Position numbers and translations under genes: made by a program. 38,442 nt of DNA, taken from the NCBI GenBank assembly GCA_012033495.1, contig JAAUQT010000024.1:1-38442 (forward strand), given 5' to 3'. Below the pieces are notes generated by a model. It had not been told where the DNA came from. It did no database searches and saw nothing but the letters and a program-made list of their open reading frames with translations. Positions within the stretch are counted from its first letter, which is position 1, and the number at the start of each line of letters is the position of its first letter. Positions 27,299-37,554 of this stretch are shown in pieces. This stretch comes from Cyanobacteria bacterium RM1_2_2. Lineage in GTDB: Bacteria > Cyanobacteriota > Cyanobacteriia > Elainellales > Elainellaceae.

Positions 27299-27493
27299 CA
27301 ACAGACTCCTACACAATGATTGCGCTAATTTCGAGCATTGCGCCAATTTCGGCACTTCATCGGTACTTCAACAGTTGTCCCTATAATTTTATTTACAGAA
27401 ACGAAAATAGACCCCGTAGAATTACGAAATTTCTTCAAAAGAATGTTACTTTTGCTGAAGTTATGATTGGGCTACCTCAAGCAGCAACTCAAT

Positions 27494-28486
27494 ATGTCTC
27501 CTCAAATCAGCGTGGTTCTTCCTGCCTATAACGGTAGCTGCTATCTGGCTGAAGCGATCAACAGCGTGTTGAAGCAAACTTACCGTAGCTACGAATTAAT
27601 TGTGGTAGACGATGGCTCCACAGACGACACGGCGCTAGTTCTGCAACCCTATCTCAACCAAGAGCTTCGCCAACCCTCCGTTCGCTACGTGTACCAAACC
27701 AATCAGGGCGTCGGCGCGGCGCGTAATCACGGCATCCGGCTGGCGCAGGCAGACTGGATCGCGTTTCTCGATCAAGATGATGTGTGGCTACCAGATAAAC
27801 TGGCGCTGCAAGTGGATTGTCTAGAATCGCAGCCTCAGCTTGGCATCGTTCATAGCGGTTGGCAAATTGTTGATGCGGCCGGTCGGTTGCTGTCAACCGT
27901 TCAGCCTTGGCGGGGCTTGCCGACGCTAGATTTGACTGCTTGGATACAGTGGAAGCCCGTATTTTTAGGAGCAATGCTGTTTCGGCGCGACTGGCTAACC
28001 CAAATTGGCGGATTTAACCAACGCTGGCAGCAAACGGGTGATGTGGATTTGGTGTTGCGCTTGGCAGCATTAGACTGTCCGGCGGCTTGGGTGCAGCAGG
28101 CAACGGTGCAATATCGCCAGCATTCTGCCAATACTTCTCGCAATGTGCAGGTTCAAATCACAGAACTAGAGGCGGTTTTGCAGCAATTTTTCTGTCAAGC
28201 TGACTTACCTCAGACTGTCCGTTCTCTGGAGCCAGCATCTCGTTACCAAAGTTGGGTTTGGAGCGCGTGGCGTTTTTATCAGGCAGGATTTAACCAGGAA
28301 ATGGCGAACTGCCTCGAAAAGGCTTTGAATTGCACAAAAAAGCCTTTTACGGTAGTCCTATGCGACTGGATTGAGCAATTTAAGCTGTACTCAACAGAAT
28401 ATGGTGTTTCGTTGGATGTTGCGGCTTTGTGCGCATCAGCAGAGTGGCAAACGATCACGCAAGCTGCCTTGCTGCGCCAATTGTAG
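27494..28486 (+). CDS. Family 2 glycosyltransferase
   Basis: The protein of 330 residues has a GT-A fold N-terminal domain: ISVVLPAYNGS at the start, VVDDGSTDDT for nucleotide-sugar binding, and FLDQDDVW as the DxD-type metal site. An acceptor-side motif (QQTGDVDLVLRLA) follows. It would transfer a sugar to a polysaccharide or lipid acceptor on the cytoplasmic face of the membrane; donor and acceptor are unknown. The frame opens nine residues upstream, but the ATG at 27494 gives the usual short head. The C-terminal ~110 residues are not distinctive. It stands alone, away from the sugar cassette. Confidence 0.9.
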   Translation: MSPQISVVLPAYNGSCYLAEAINSVLKQTYRSYELIVVDDGSTDDTALVLQPYLNQELRQPSVRYVYQTNQGVGAARNHGIRLAQADWIAFLDQDDVWLPDKLALQVDCLESQPQLGIVHSGWQIVDAAGRLLSTVQPWRGLPTLDLTAWIQWKPVFLGAMLFRRDWLTQIGGFNQRWQQTGDVDLVLRLAALDCPAAWVQQATVQYRQHSANTSRNVQVQITELEAVLQQFFCQADLPQTVRSLEPASRYQSWVWSAWRFYQAGFNQEMANCLEKALNCTKKPFTVVLCDWIEQFKLYSTEYGVSLDVAALCASAEWQTITQAALLRQL

Positions 28487-28686
28487 GAGCAGTGATATCG
28501 TCAACCGTCAAGACGATTGGAACAAAGGGATGTGGGATCTGTTACCCGACACGAGGTTAACTAAGCGCATCGTTCCAACTCAAGTGGCTTTACTTCGCGG
28601 GTATCTCTATAATTAAGCGGATAGGTCATCGGTGGGGGAGCGATTTGAGGCTGCCCGTTAGCTGCTTGGTGGCTCATTGACTAGCA

Positions 28687-29616
28687 TCACTTTATTTGCT
28701 TTGGAAATGCCCGATTAGTTAAGTCCCAAATATCATTTGGCGTAGCTGTAAAATCTGAACGAAAGTTGCGATTAGAAAACTGACGCAAAATTTCACCACC
28801 AATGAATTGAGCACTCATCAAGTAGTTTCCAAGATCCAAACGAGAATCTTGCCTTGCTTCATAGCGACTTTTAGCATAATTGGGAAGTTGTTGAACTACA
28901 AACAATAAATTGTCTTTATCTATGTTAGGTAAAAGTTCACCTGCCCTATTCACCAAGTTTTTAAGTATATGACCATAACCTTTCTTCTCGTCTTTTAAAG
29001 TATCTTTGTCGATGCCATGTGCAAGGAGAGCACCTTTCAACAACAACTCAGTTGAAATACAACAATTCTGAATCACAGCATATTTGTTAAACGAACCTAA
29101 TACTGTTGCTGCTGCTGCCTCAAGTTGTTGTTTTGCCAGATACCACCATTCCACCGTTTTATCTGGTAGCTGCCCTATTTTTTCAAGGTCATTGAGTCCA
29201 TATACAAAATCCATTAGGTCGATAACCTGATCAAAAAAAGCCAACCCAGATTGTTGGTCAGTAAACAGCCATCGTTTTTGTATTTCAGGTACATCAGTTA
29301 GGAAATCGACTGGGTTAATTGCAAATGGGCTAACAATTACTGGAATCCGTAGAGGAAAAAACACATCCCGAAACATAAATGCTCCTACATGCATAGGTGG
29401 CATCTGGAGATCCGACAAACGGTATAGTTCGCTGTATATGTGGTTAACGGCATTGAAAAGTGGGTCACTCTGAAGAATTGAACTGCTACCAGGCTGCAAA
29501 CGCTTTGCAATTCTCATGTATGCAGTTAGGGGACGCTGAAAGGGTTCTGCTCCCTCTTGGATTAGTTCACCATCTACTTCAATAACAAGCTTCGTCAGAT
29601 CAATTTCTTCTGCCAT
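28687..29616 (-). CDS. Unknown protein with a possible HEPN-like helical domain
   Basis: The protein of 309 residues has no signal peptide or membrane helix. The C-terminal half (about 165-290) is helical and carries CCISTELLLKGALLAHG followed ~25 residues later by GYGHILKNLVNRAG, a layout like HEPN domains (a helix with ELxLKxxL, then a histidine helix). The RNase motif Rx4-6H is not clear, so it may be a non-catalytic HEPN, or the likeness may be chance. The N-terminal half is unrecognised. The gene is A/T-richer than its neighbours, which could mean transfer. It is divergent from the Uma2 gene. Confidence 0.7.
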   Translation of the reverse strand: MAEEIDLTKLVIEVDGELIQEGAEPFQRPLTAYMRIAKRLQPGSSSILQSDPLFNAVNHIYSELYRLSDLQMPPMHVGAFMFRDVFFPLRIPVIVSPFAINPVDFLTDVPEIQKRWLFTDQQSGLAFFDQVIDLMDFVYGLNDLEKIGQLPDKTVEWWYLAKQQLEAAAATVLGSFNKYAVIQNCCISTELLLKGALLAHGIDKDTLKDEKKGYGHILKNLVNRAGELLPNIDKDNLLFVVQQLPNYAKSRYEARQDSRLDLGNYLMSAQFIGGEILRQFSNRNFRSDFTATPNDIWDLTNRAFPKQIK

Positions 29617-29760
29617 CTCTCTACTTAAACTTAAAAACTTATGCCATCATGTTACACAATACTACAAGCCAAGAATCCAACACTTTGAGGCAGGCGGCGG
29701 ATAAAAGCTGCTAGTACACAGAAGGTAAGCGAAACTCAACCTCTGCCAAGGCAACCGATT

Positions 29761-30336
29761 ATGACTGCCGTTACACTCAACCTCAAACCCTTGCTGCAAC
29801 TCACCGATGAGCAGTTTTATTTACTGTGTCAGGCGAACCCAGAGGCTAAGTTAGAACGCACTGCTGCCGGAGAATTAGTCGTTATGTCACCTACAGGCGG
29901 AGAAAGCGGGCGACGTAACACGAAGTTGACTCAGCGGCTTGCAAACTGGACAGAGGCAGACGGTACAGGCGAAGCTTTCGACTCATCGACGATGTTTCAG
30001 CTTCCTAGTGGCGCGTTTCGCTCTCCCGATGCAGCATGGATTCTGTTCACACGCTGGAATGCCCTCACGCCCAAACAACGCCAATCCTTTCCGCCCATTT
30101 GTCCCGATTTTGTCGTCGAGTTGCGTTCCGACTCAGATCAACTGCGGGTTTTACAAGACAAAATGCAAGAGTATATCGATAACGGCACACGCTTGGGTTG
30201 GTTGATCGATCCGCAGAAACAAAGCGTTGAGATTTATCGCACTGGACAGCCAAAGGAAATCAAACAAAATCCCCAGCAGTTGTCGGGTGAAGACGTGTTG
30301 CCGGGGTTTCTGCTGGATTTGACAGGGATTTTTTAG
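29761..30336 (+). CDS. Uma2 family protein (PD-(D/E)XK nuclease fold)
   Basis: The protein of 191 residues matches the Uma2 family, greatly expanded in cyanobacteria. It has LTDEQFYLLCQANPEAKLERTA near the start, a GE-rich first strand (GELVVMSPTGGESG), SPDAAW with the acidic residue, PDFVVELRS with the Glu of the nuclease core, and KMQEYIDNG with the conserved Lys helix followed by LGWLIDP. It is annotated as an endonuclease by fold; few members have a known role. The start ATG is clear. It converges on the ThyX gene with only nine bases between. Confidence 0.88.
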   Translation: MTAVTLNLKPLLQLTDEQFYLLCQANPEAKLERTAAGELVVMSPTGGESGRRNTKLTQRLANWTEADGTGEAFDSSTMFQLPSGAFRSPDAAWILFTRWNALTPKQRQSFPPICPDFVVELRSDSDQLRVLQDKMQEYIDNGTRLGWLIDPQKQSVEIYRTGQPKEIKQNPQQLSGEDVLPGFLLDLTGIF

Positions 30337-30345
30337 AGGACAAAT

Positions 30346-32271
30346 TTAGGGGGCGAGGCGGGCTTTCTTCAACCGATTGGCTTCATACCAGGCGGCGATT
30401 TCAGGAACCCAGGCTTGAAAGTGTGTCCAAATTTGTTCACAAAGCTGTTGGGCTTCTAGCTGAGCGTCGCCTTTCCAACGCAAATCGAGCAGGTGCATCA
30501 GCGAGCGGGTGTTAGCCGACAGTACCCAATGTTGGCGTACATCAAAGGGAATTAAGCCCCGCGCATGTTCTTCGGAGAAGCCCTGATGAATCCGCTCTTG
30601 ATAACGCTTGCAGCCCGCCAGACACCATTCCAAATCTTGTTGCCGCAGTTCGGGCGTATATTCGTAGCGCTTGCCTTGCCGATCGGTGTAGCTACCCAAC
30701 GGCCGCAGATAAAACACTTCTTCGATGTCGCGTTTGCCATCAGCCACATCCAAAATGCGAGTGCCCGTGTAACGGAAAGAGTTATGCACCACAACCCCAT
30801 TCGCGACGAAGTTGTGCCAGTCTCCCGCAACCTCTAAATCATAAGTTCTTTGCAGTCCCAGATACTTGACCTGCACCACCCGCAGCGGATGAGCTTTTAG
30901 CTTGTGTCCGATGGGTTTGGGCTTCTGCAACAGGACTTGAATTGGAATAAAGTTTTGAGCAAACTCTAGCTCTCTGCCTTGATTGTGAATCTGACGGTGG
31001 CAGTCTTCGCAAACACTGACTAAATTATCGAAGCGATAGGCTTCTTCAGGATGGGCATAGACGGGCAGTAAATGATGCGCATGAAGCCGTCCACCTCGCT
31101 GACCGCAATGCTGACAGATGTAATCAAACTTTTCGTGAACTTGCGGAGCCATCGTGCGTGTCCATGCCCCAACTGCAACCCGCGATTCTGTGACGCCGCC
31201 CTTCCAGAAGTTGCTGTCCGCACCGCGTCGGGTCTGCTGTCTGCTGCGCTCTCGACGTTGGCGGCGTTGTTCGGAGGTGAGATTGAAGTGGTAAGTGCCT
31301 TTTAAGCCACGGTTCCAGGGAATTGGGCTTCCGGGTTTGCATTTGTTTAGCTTGAGTCCGTGCAGATAAACCCACTTTTTAACTGCCTCCATCGAACAGC
31401 CTGCTTCAGCCGCAATTTGACGAACGGTGAGTCCGGCAGCGAGTTGGGTTTGCAGCCAAGCTTTTTCGCGGTAACGCCCTTCGCCGACGATAACGCCATT
31501 AGTCATCAGTTGACAATCTTGCTGATGGCTGACGACTTGCCCAGTGAGGTCGGTCATCAAGTGTAGGGCGTCGCCCATCGTTTGCCAGCCTTGGTGGGTC
31601 AGGAGACGGTGATTCTCGGTGCAGTCGAGCGTTCGCCCATCTTCCAGCGTGAGTCGATAAACGGGCTGCATTCCTTTGTCAAAGACTGCTTGAATGTGGC
31701 TCGTTTCAAAAATGCCTGTTGCCTCATTTAAGACTCTCAAATTCATCTTACGGAGCCGCGTTTTGCAAGCTCGGCGATAGTGTCCGGGCGGCTCTCCCTT
31801 GCGTCCGCGAATTTTGCGCTCTCGAATTGTGGTTTCGCCATTTGCCCACTGGTTGTATAGATCGGCAATTTTGATTTTTCTCAGCGCACCAGAGGCATGG
31901 ACAAAGGTGATTTCTGTATCGGCTGCCAAACATTGGACATCAAAACTAACGCCGACGCGATGAGTCCGCATTTGCTGCATCGTGGAATGGGGGAAATAGC
32001 CGCAGTTCAGCGTAATTTGCGGATGTTCGAGTGGGCCATAGTGACCGCGACCCCCTGCTAGCAGATTTTTGATAACCAGTTCGCCTGCTTTGGTTTCTGA
32101 GGGAAATCGCTCGCGTTCATCCCAAACGAACGCTTCGGCATAGTCTTGGTGCATCGCGGCGTAGATCACCTGCTGCGGGTTGGGGGTTTGGGCGAGCATT
32201 TCAACCGTGAAGAACCGATCCATAAGCGGCGACTGAGGGAGGGAAGGTTTGGAATCTGGAGTTGTAACCAT
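30346..32271 (-). CDS. thyX: ThyX, flavin-dependent thymidylate synthase, interrupted by an HNH intein
   Basis: This enzyme makes dTMP from dUMP with FAD, NADPH and methylenetetrahydrofolate. The precursor has 641 residues: N-extein 1-113, intein 114-497, C-extein 498-641. The spliced product has 257 residues, typical of ThyX. The intein sits inside the ThyX signature, splitting RTHRVGVSFDVQ from SFRYTG. The intein starts with Cys114 and ends with His-Asn, and the next extein residue is Ser, as for standard splicing. The N-terminal ~16 residues are low-complexity; a start at MDRFF (32223) is possible. Splicing must occur for activity, since the intein separates residues of one motif. Confidence 0.92.
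   Translation of the reverse strand: MVTTPDSKPSLPQSPLMDRFFTVEMLAQTPNPQQVIYAAMHQDYAEAFVWDERERFPSETKAGELVIKNLLAGGRGHYGPLEHPQITLNCGYFPHSTMQQMRTHRVGVSFDVQCLAADTEITFVHASGALRKIKIADLYNQWANGETTIRERKIRGRKGEPPGHYRRACKTRLRKMNLRVLNEATGIFETSHIQAVFDKGMQPVYRLTLEDGRTLDCTENHRLLTHQGWQTMGDALHLMTDLTGQVVSHQQDCQLMTNGVIVGEGRYREKAWLQTQLAAGLTVRQIAAEAGCSMEAVKKWVYLHGLKLNKCKPGSPIPWNRGLKGTYHFNLTSEQRRQRRERSRQQTRRGADSNFWKGGVTESRVAVGAWTRTMAPQVHEKFDYICQHCGQRGGRLHAHHLLPVYAHPEEAYRFDNLVSVCEDCHRQIHNQGRELEFAQNFIPIQVLLQKPKPIGHKLKAHPLRVVQVKYLGLQRTYDLEVAGDWHNFVANGVVVHNSFRYTGTRILDVADGKRDIEEVFYLRPLGSYTDRQGKRYEYTPELRQQDLEWCLAGCKRYQERIHQGFSEEHARGLIPFDVRQHWVLSANTRSLMHLLDLRWKGDAQLEAQQLCEQIWTHFQAWVPEIAAWYEANRLKKARLAP
30781..31932 (-). other. 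Intein in ThyX with an HNH homing endonuclease domain
   Basis: The 384-residue intein has N-terminal block A (CLAADTEITF), block B (CTENHRLLTHQGW with the TxxH-type His), and C-terminal blocks F and G (TYDLEVAGDWHNFVANGVVVHN). Between them lies a helix-turn-helix-like segment (GLTVRQIAAEAGCSMEAVKKW) and a zinc-HNH endonuclease: CQHCG, LHAHHLLPVY, DNLVSVCEDCHRQIHN. It uses HNH rather than the commoner LAGLIDADG nuclease. All splicing and nuclease residues appear intact, so it may be both splicing- and homing-competent. Confidence 0.88.
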
Positions 32272-32371
32272 ACGCGCAAGGGGTTGCAGAAAACCGCTTA
32301 TATTAGCTCAAAAAAATTCCGTCGCAGCGTTAAGGTTAGATTTAAGTCTAAATATTTCGCAATGCTGTCTT

Positions 32372-33187
32372 TTAATCATCCAGGCTAAACTGCTGAGCCA
32401 CTTTAGTCTTAACAGGCGTTTTGACGGGTGTTTTGATCTCGACGCTCGCTAGCGAACTGCCTGCAATTGGCTGCACCGGATTGAGAGCCTGCATACTTTC
32501 GAGTAAAGCACGGCAAACCAGCGCTTCGGTTTCTCGATCTAGCATCAGGCGAAAACACTCGGCTAACTGACTTGCACTCATCGGCAGACCGGACGGGTCG
32601 GAGGCGTTGAGTAACTGATGGGTGATCTGTCGTATTGCAATCAGACGTTTCAGCGGATCGGGATGGGACAAGTCACTTAATAAGGCGTGATGATCGTCGT
32701 CTCGATCCTGCGCCTGAAGCGGACGGTTCAAAAGCTGCCAAACTAACAGGCAACCGATCGCCAGAATGCCGAGTCCTTCCAGCAGAATGCTCGTTGCCAT
32801 CCAGTGCTGATCTGACTCTAACCAAACTGCTGTCGCCAAATAAGTGCTGCCTAGCGCCACCAACCCTGCTAGCGCAGACAAACTCAAGGCTCGGTTTGAG
32901 CGGCTCCACAGCTTACGCCAACCCTGCCAATTTAGGTTTAGCTGTCCTTGCTGCGTCAGGTAAACGCCCATCATCACCATCAGCCCGACCCCAATCGACA
33001 GCACCCATTGCCAGATCCAAACCCACAGCAACAGTAGCCCCACTCCTGAGAGCAGCCAGCCTTTCGATCCGTTGAGACGCTGCCCCAACCGATTCAACCG
33101 CTTGTGTAGAACGGGCGAGAGTTTTTGGCGGCGGGTGAACCAATGGTGGAGTTCGGTGGAAATGTCGGTCAGCGAGTTTGTTTTCAC
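32372..33187 (-). CDS. Cyanobacterial membrane protein of unknown function
   Basis: The protein of 271 residues starts at GTG. It has a basic N-terminal stretch, four likely membrane segments (about residues 43-60, 61-78, 101-120, 131-152), and a cytoplasmic helical C-terminal domain (about 165-240) that looks like a short repeat or armadillo-type helix bundle (LIAIRQITHQLLNASD). The tail has a KTPVKTPVKTK run, encoded by a 12-bp near-duplication (32412-32435). The function is unknown. It is on the minus strand, just upstream of thyX. Confidence 0.72.
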   Translation of the reverse strand: MKTNSLTDISTELHHWFTRRQKLSPVLHKRLNRLGQRLNGSKGWLLSGVGLLLLWVWIWQWVLSIGVGLMVMMGVYLTQQGQLNLNWQGWRKLWSRSNRALSLSALAGLVALGSTYLATAVWLESDQHWMATSILLEGLGILAIGCLLVWQLLNRPLQAQDRDDDHHALLSDLSHPDPLKRLIAIRQITHQLLNASDPSGLPMSASQLAECFRLMLDRETEALVCRALLESMQALNPVQPIAGSSLASVEIKTPVKTPVKTKVAQQFSLDD

Positions 33188-33267
33188 TAGAATGATGGGA
33201 AAAGAGCTACCTAAAACAGTTTTACAAGATTTTGATTAACAGCACATAAGGAGATCTCCAAAAGGGT

Positions 33268-33582
33268 ATGTCTGCCTACGATGCCATTTATGCCATTGTC
33301 CGCCAAATTCCGCCGGGTAAGGTTGCCACCTATGGACAGGTTGCTGAGTTGGCGAATCTAGCAGGTCAGGCGCGGTTGGTGGGCTATGCGCTGTATCGCG
33401 TCACTCACGAGCTAGAGATTCCCTGGCATCGGGTGATCAATGCGAAAGGCGAAATCTCGGAGTCTCCTTTTCGGCATGGTGATGACCATTTGCAACGCTC
33501 GCTGCTGGAACAGGAGGGAATTTGCTTCAGCGCTGAGGGCAGAATTAATTTGCGTCAATATCGCTGGCAGCCGGATGCTTGA
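33268..33582 (+). CDS. Alkyltransferase-like (ATL) DNA-binding protein
   Basis: The protein of 104 residues has the fold of the C-terminal domain of O6-alkylguanine-DNA alkyltransferase: IPPGKVATYGQVAELANL (winged helix), VGYALYR, and PWHRVINAKGEI. The catalytic PCHRV of true alkyltransferases is replaced by PWHRV, the hallmark of ATL proteins. These bind O6-alkylguanine without repairing it and hand it to nucleotide excision repair. GGAGA lies about 15 bases before the ATG. It stands alone and diverges from the membrane protein at 32372. Confidence 0.9.
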   Translation: MSAYDAIYAIVRQIPPGKVATYGQVAELANLAGQARLVGYALYRVTHELEIPWHRVINAKGEISESPFRHGDDHLQRSLLEQEGICFSAEGRINLRQYRWQPDA

Positions 33583-33587
33583 ATTCT

Positions 33588-33643
33588 GGGCGGGTTTGTA
33601 GGTTCTATCTGCTGCGCTGTGAATAGTTGAAAGAAACCCGCCC
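33588..33643. terminator. Perfect 10-bp inverted repeat between convergent genes
   Basis: GGGCGGGTTT (33588-33597) and AAACCCGCCC (33634-33643) are perfect inverted repeats around a 36-base loop. The right arm touches the stop codon of the minus-strand gene. The position suits a bidirectional terminator, although no T run follows. GGGCGGGTTT-type hairpins also recur as dispersed repeats in cyanobacterial genomes. Confidence 0.55.
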
Positions 33644-34299
33644 TACGGTGATTGGGATTGGCGTCCTAAACGGCGGCTCACTTCCACAAACAAATCTTTG
33701 CGCAAGTAAGGATAATCGGAAACCCAAAGCTCATATTCGGGCAGGTAGACATCAGAAACGCGAGAAATGCGGCTCAAGTCTGACCGATTCGATAAGACCA
33801 GCAGTTCCGCAATGTCGCCCCGCCGGATTGATCGGTGCGCTCGCAGAAGAGGAGCCTGAATGATCGTCACAAAGCCGCTGTCGTCGCCCACTTCCAGGTT
33901 GATTCGCCGCTCTCGGTTTTCCACAATCACCAGTTCACCCTGTTTATTGACGGTTTCTTCTTTGCCGATCAGGTTTTCGGTGGTGTAAATGTCAAGCACT
34001 TCGCCTTGAAAAAAGCCGCTGTATTTGTACTTTCGGCATTCTAAATTGCGCCGAGTAGCCCGATACACGGGATCCCACAGCCAATACAAGCCTGTAGCGC
34101 TGCCCAAAATGGCGCAGATGATCTCAAACGTGCCACCCGTGAAGAAGTTAAGAATCAACACGGCTACAACAGATGCAAAGGAGATCAGAACTCGGCGTAG
34201 AATATCAGAAAATTTTCCCCAGTGATATCGATACTGATCGGCTGTGGCGGTCAGGGGAATCAGTTCCTCAAACTTCTTGCGGGTAATTGGGATCAACAT
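33643..34299 (-). CDS. Conserved cyanobacterial membrane protein (often annotated as phosphate ABC transporter permease)
   Basis: The protein of 218 residues has two membrane segments at about residues 38-58 and 60-80, flanked by a short N-terminal head (LIPITRKKFEELIPL) and a cytoplasmic beta-rich C-terminal domain (about 85-205). Homologues are widely named phosphate ABC transporter permease, but two helices and no permease loop make that name doubtful; I would call it unknown. A 16-bp tandem duplication (ttgtcattgctt core, 34301-34332) lies just upstream, in the leader. Confidence 0.78.
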   Translation of the reverse strand: MLIPITRKKFEELIPLTATADQYRYHWGKFSDILRRVLISFASVVAVLILNFFTGGTFEIICAILGSATGLYWLWDPVYRATRRNLECRKYKYSGFFQGEVLDIYTTENLIGKEETVNKQGELVIVENRERRINLEVGDDSGFVTIIQAPLLRAHRSIRRGDIAELLVLSNRSDLSRISRVSDVYLPEYELWVSDYPYLRKDLFVEVSRRLGRQSQSP

Positions 34300-34300
34300 T

Positions 34301-34332
34301 TTGTCATTGCTTCATCTTGTCATTGCTTCGTG
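34301..34332. repeat. Two-copy 16-bp tandem duplication
   Basis: ttgtcattgcttcatc (34301-34316) is followed directly by ttgtcattgcttcgtg (34317-34332). It lies between ligA and the membrane protein gene. Confidence 0.8.
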
Positions 34333-34362
34333 CCTATTTTACTAGCCTAGCGTTTTGTCTCC

Positions 34363-36554
<2,192 letters not shown>

Positions 36555-36579
36555 TCAAGGGTATGTAGATGAGTTTGCC

Positions 36580-37008
36580 CTAGTCCATGAATAGATCGAG
36601 GGGCAGATGACCGAACATTTCGTTGATTCCGGCTTCGGTCGCAGACTGACAGGATACCAAAACGCCTCGATGATTGCCGCTATATAAACTGGCATAGCAA
36701 AGCCCCGATTTGGGATTGAACTTAATGTAAACCGCTTCTTCAATCGTGGGCAAATCTAGAGTCGGCGCGTAGTTCAGAGCCGTGGCATAGGATTCGAGTG
36801 CCTGAATGCCCTGCGTGAGAGTATCGGCACAAATCCCAAAAATTTGGTAATCCGATGCTTGAACCACCAACAGCAATGCTTGACGCAGCAGGGAGCGATC
36901 GACATTTGCTGTCTGCGGATTCAGACAGTCTACCTGCCGCAGATAGTGGCTTGCCTGTTCGACGCTAGAAAAAGTTCCGTTTGGAGTGGAGTCTGAGGTG
37001 GGGATCAC
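36580..37008 (-). CDS. DUF1824 family protein
   Basis: The protein of 142 residues starts at GTG and matches DUF1824, a family confined mainly to cyanobacteria. It has a helical N-terminal part (YLRQVDCLNPQT, LLLVVQASDYQIFGICAD) and a C-terminal part with TIEEAVYIKFNPKSG and GHRGVLVSCQSA-like strands, ending in GHLPLDLF. It is soluble, with no signal. The function is unknown. It is just upstream of ligA on the same strand (31-base gap), so the two may be co-transcribed. Confidence 0.88.
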   Translation of the reverse strand: MIPTSDSTPNGTFSSVEQASHYLRQVDCLNPQTANVDRSLLRQALLLVVQASDYQIFGICADTLTQGIQALESYATALNYAPTLDLPTIEEAVYIKFNPKSGLCYASLYSGNHRGVLVSCQSATEAGINEMFGHLPLDLFMD

Positions 37009-37122
37009 AGTTTGAAAAATCTAATTTGACAACTGATTTGACAGCCGAATGAATGGTTACACAACTTTTTGATGCGCTGATCTTAATTCACCAATCAATT
37101 TAGCGCTTGCCTGCCCCTACAA

Positions 37123-37266
37123 ATGAAGGCAATCTCTATTGGGAATCTTAATTATGAAGCGCAGTCACTATCAGGCTTTGAAGCAGTGACCCTGCGGCTG
37201 CTTTATTCAGGATGGGAATCCATCGTTCCTGAAGGTTACGGCTCCACAATCTTAGGGATTTTTTAA
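37123..37266 (+). CDS. Possible small protein or gene remnant
   Basis: An ATG-started frame of 47 residues ends at TAA (37264-37266). The middle (GFEAVTLRLLYSGWESIV) looks protein-like, but there is no visible ribosome site. After the stop the same frame stays open to another TAA at about 37399-37401, including FEKKTVKLPKNLARE. The whole 93-codon stretch could be a decayed gene with one in-frame stop. I do not recognise a family. Confidence 0.25.
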   Translation: MKAISIGNLNYEAQSLSGFEAVTLRLLYSGWESIVPEGYGSTILGIF

Positions 37267-37413
37267 TACAGTAATTTCTTGAATTTGGATTTCATAGAAA
37301 TAACCTTTTTTATGATCCCTAATGGGTTTGAAAAGAAAACCGTAAAGTTACCTAAAAACTTGGCTAGAGAGATTATTTCAGAAAATGTGTCTGAGGCTTA
37401 ACAGGAGTATAAA

Positions 37414-37432
37414 GATAATCTAAATCATTATC
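37414..37432. promoter_or_regulatory. Candidate Fur box
   Basis: GATAATCTAAATCATTATC matches the classical 19-bp Fur box GATAATGATAATCATTATC at 16 of 19 positions; the three differences are in the centre. It is also a perfect AAGATAAT/ATTATCTT palindrome (37412-37434) around a 7-base centre. It lies about 120 bases before the chosen start of the 4-Cys protein gene, so iron-dependent repression of that gene is plausible. Confidence 0.55.
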
Positions 37433-37554
37433 TTCTCTTCGGGATCGCTGAAATCTAAGCTGAGTCAGGTTTTAGGTGCTGTCCATCCACTTAAAAAGAA
37501 TCTTTGCTTGCGATGAGAATGATGTTGAAGGCTCACTCTGGAAACGCTCACTCT

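Larger units (their letters stand above)
37009..37554. other. Intergenic gap with a Fur-like site and small open frames
   Basis: This gap separates the divergent DUF1824 and 4-Cys protein genes. It contains a 12-bp near-duplication (37024-37047), a 47-codon open frame (37123-37266), a T-rich stretch after it, and a Fur-box-like palindrome (37414-37432). A 15-bp partial duplication (gctcactct at 37531 and 37546) touches the start of the next gene. Confidence 0.6.

Noticed and set aside
28529-28616. Short frame after the glycosyltransferase
   Set aside because: It is short, without a ribosome site or recognisable family, in an otherwise empty gap between convergent genes.
30346-30831. C-terminal part of thyX as a separate gene
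   Set aside because: The frame is continuous with the intein and the N-terminal ThyX part, and intact intein ends explain the interruption.
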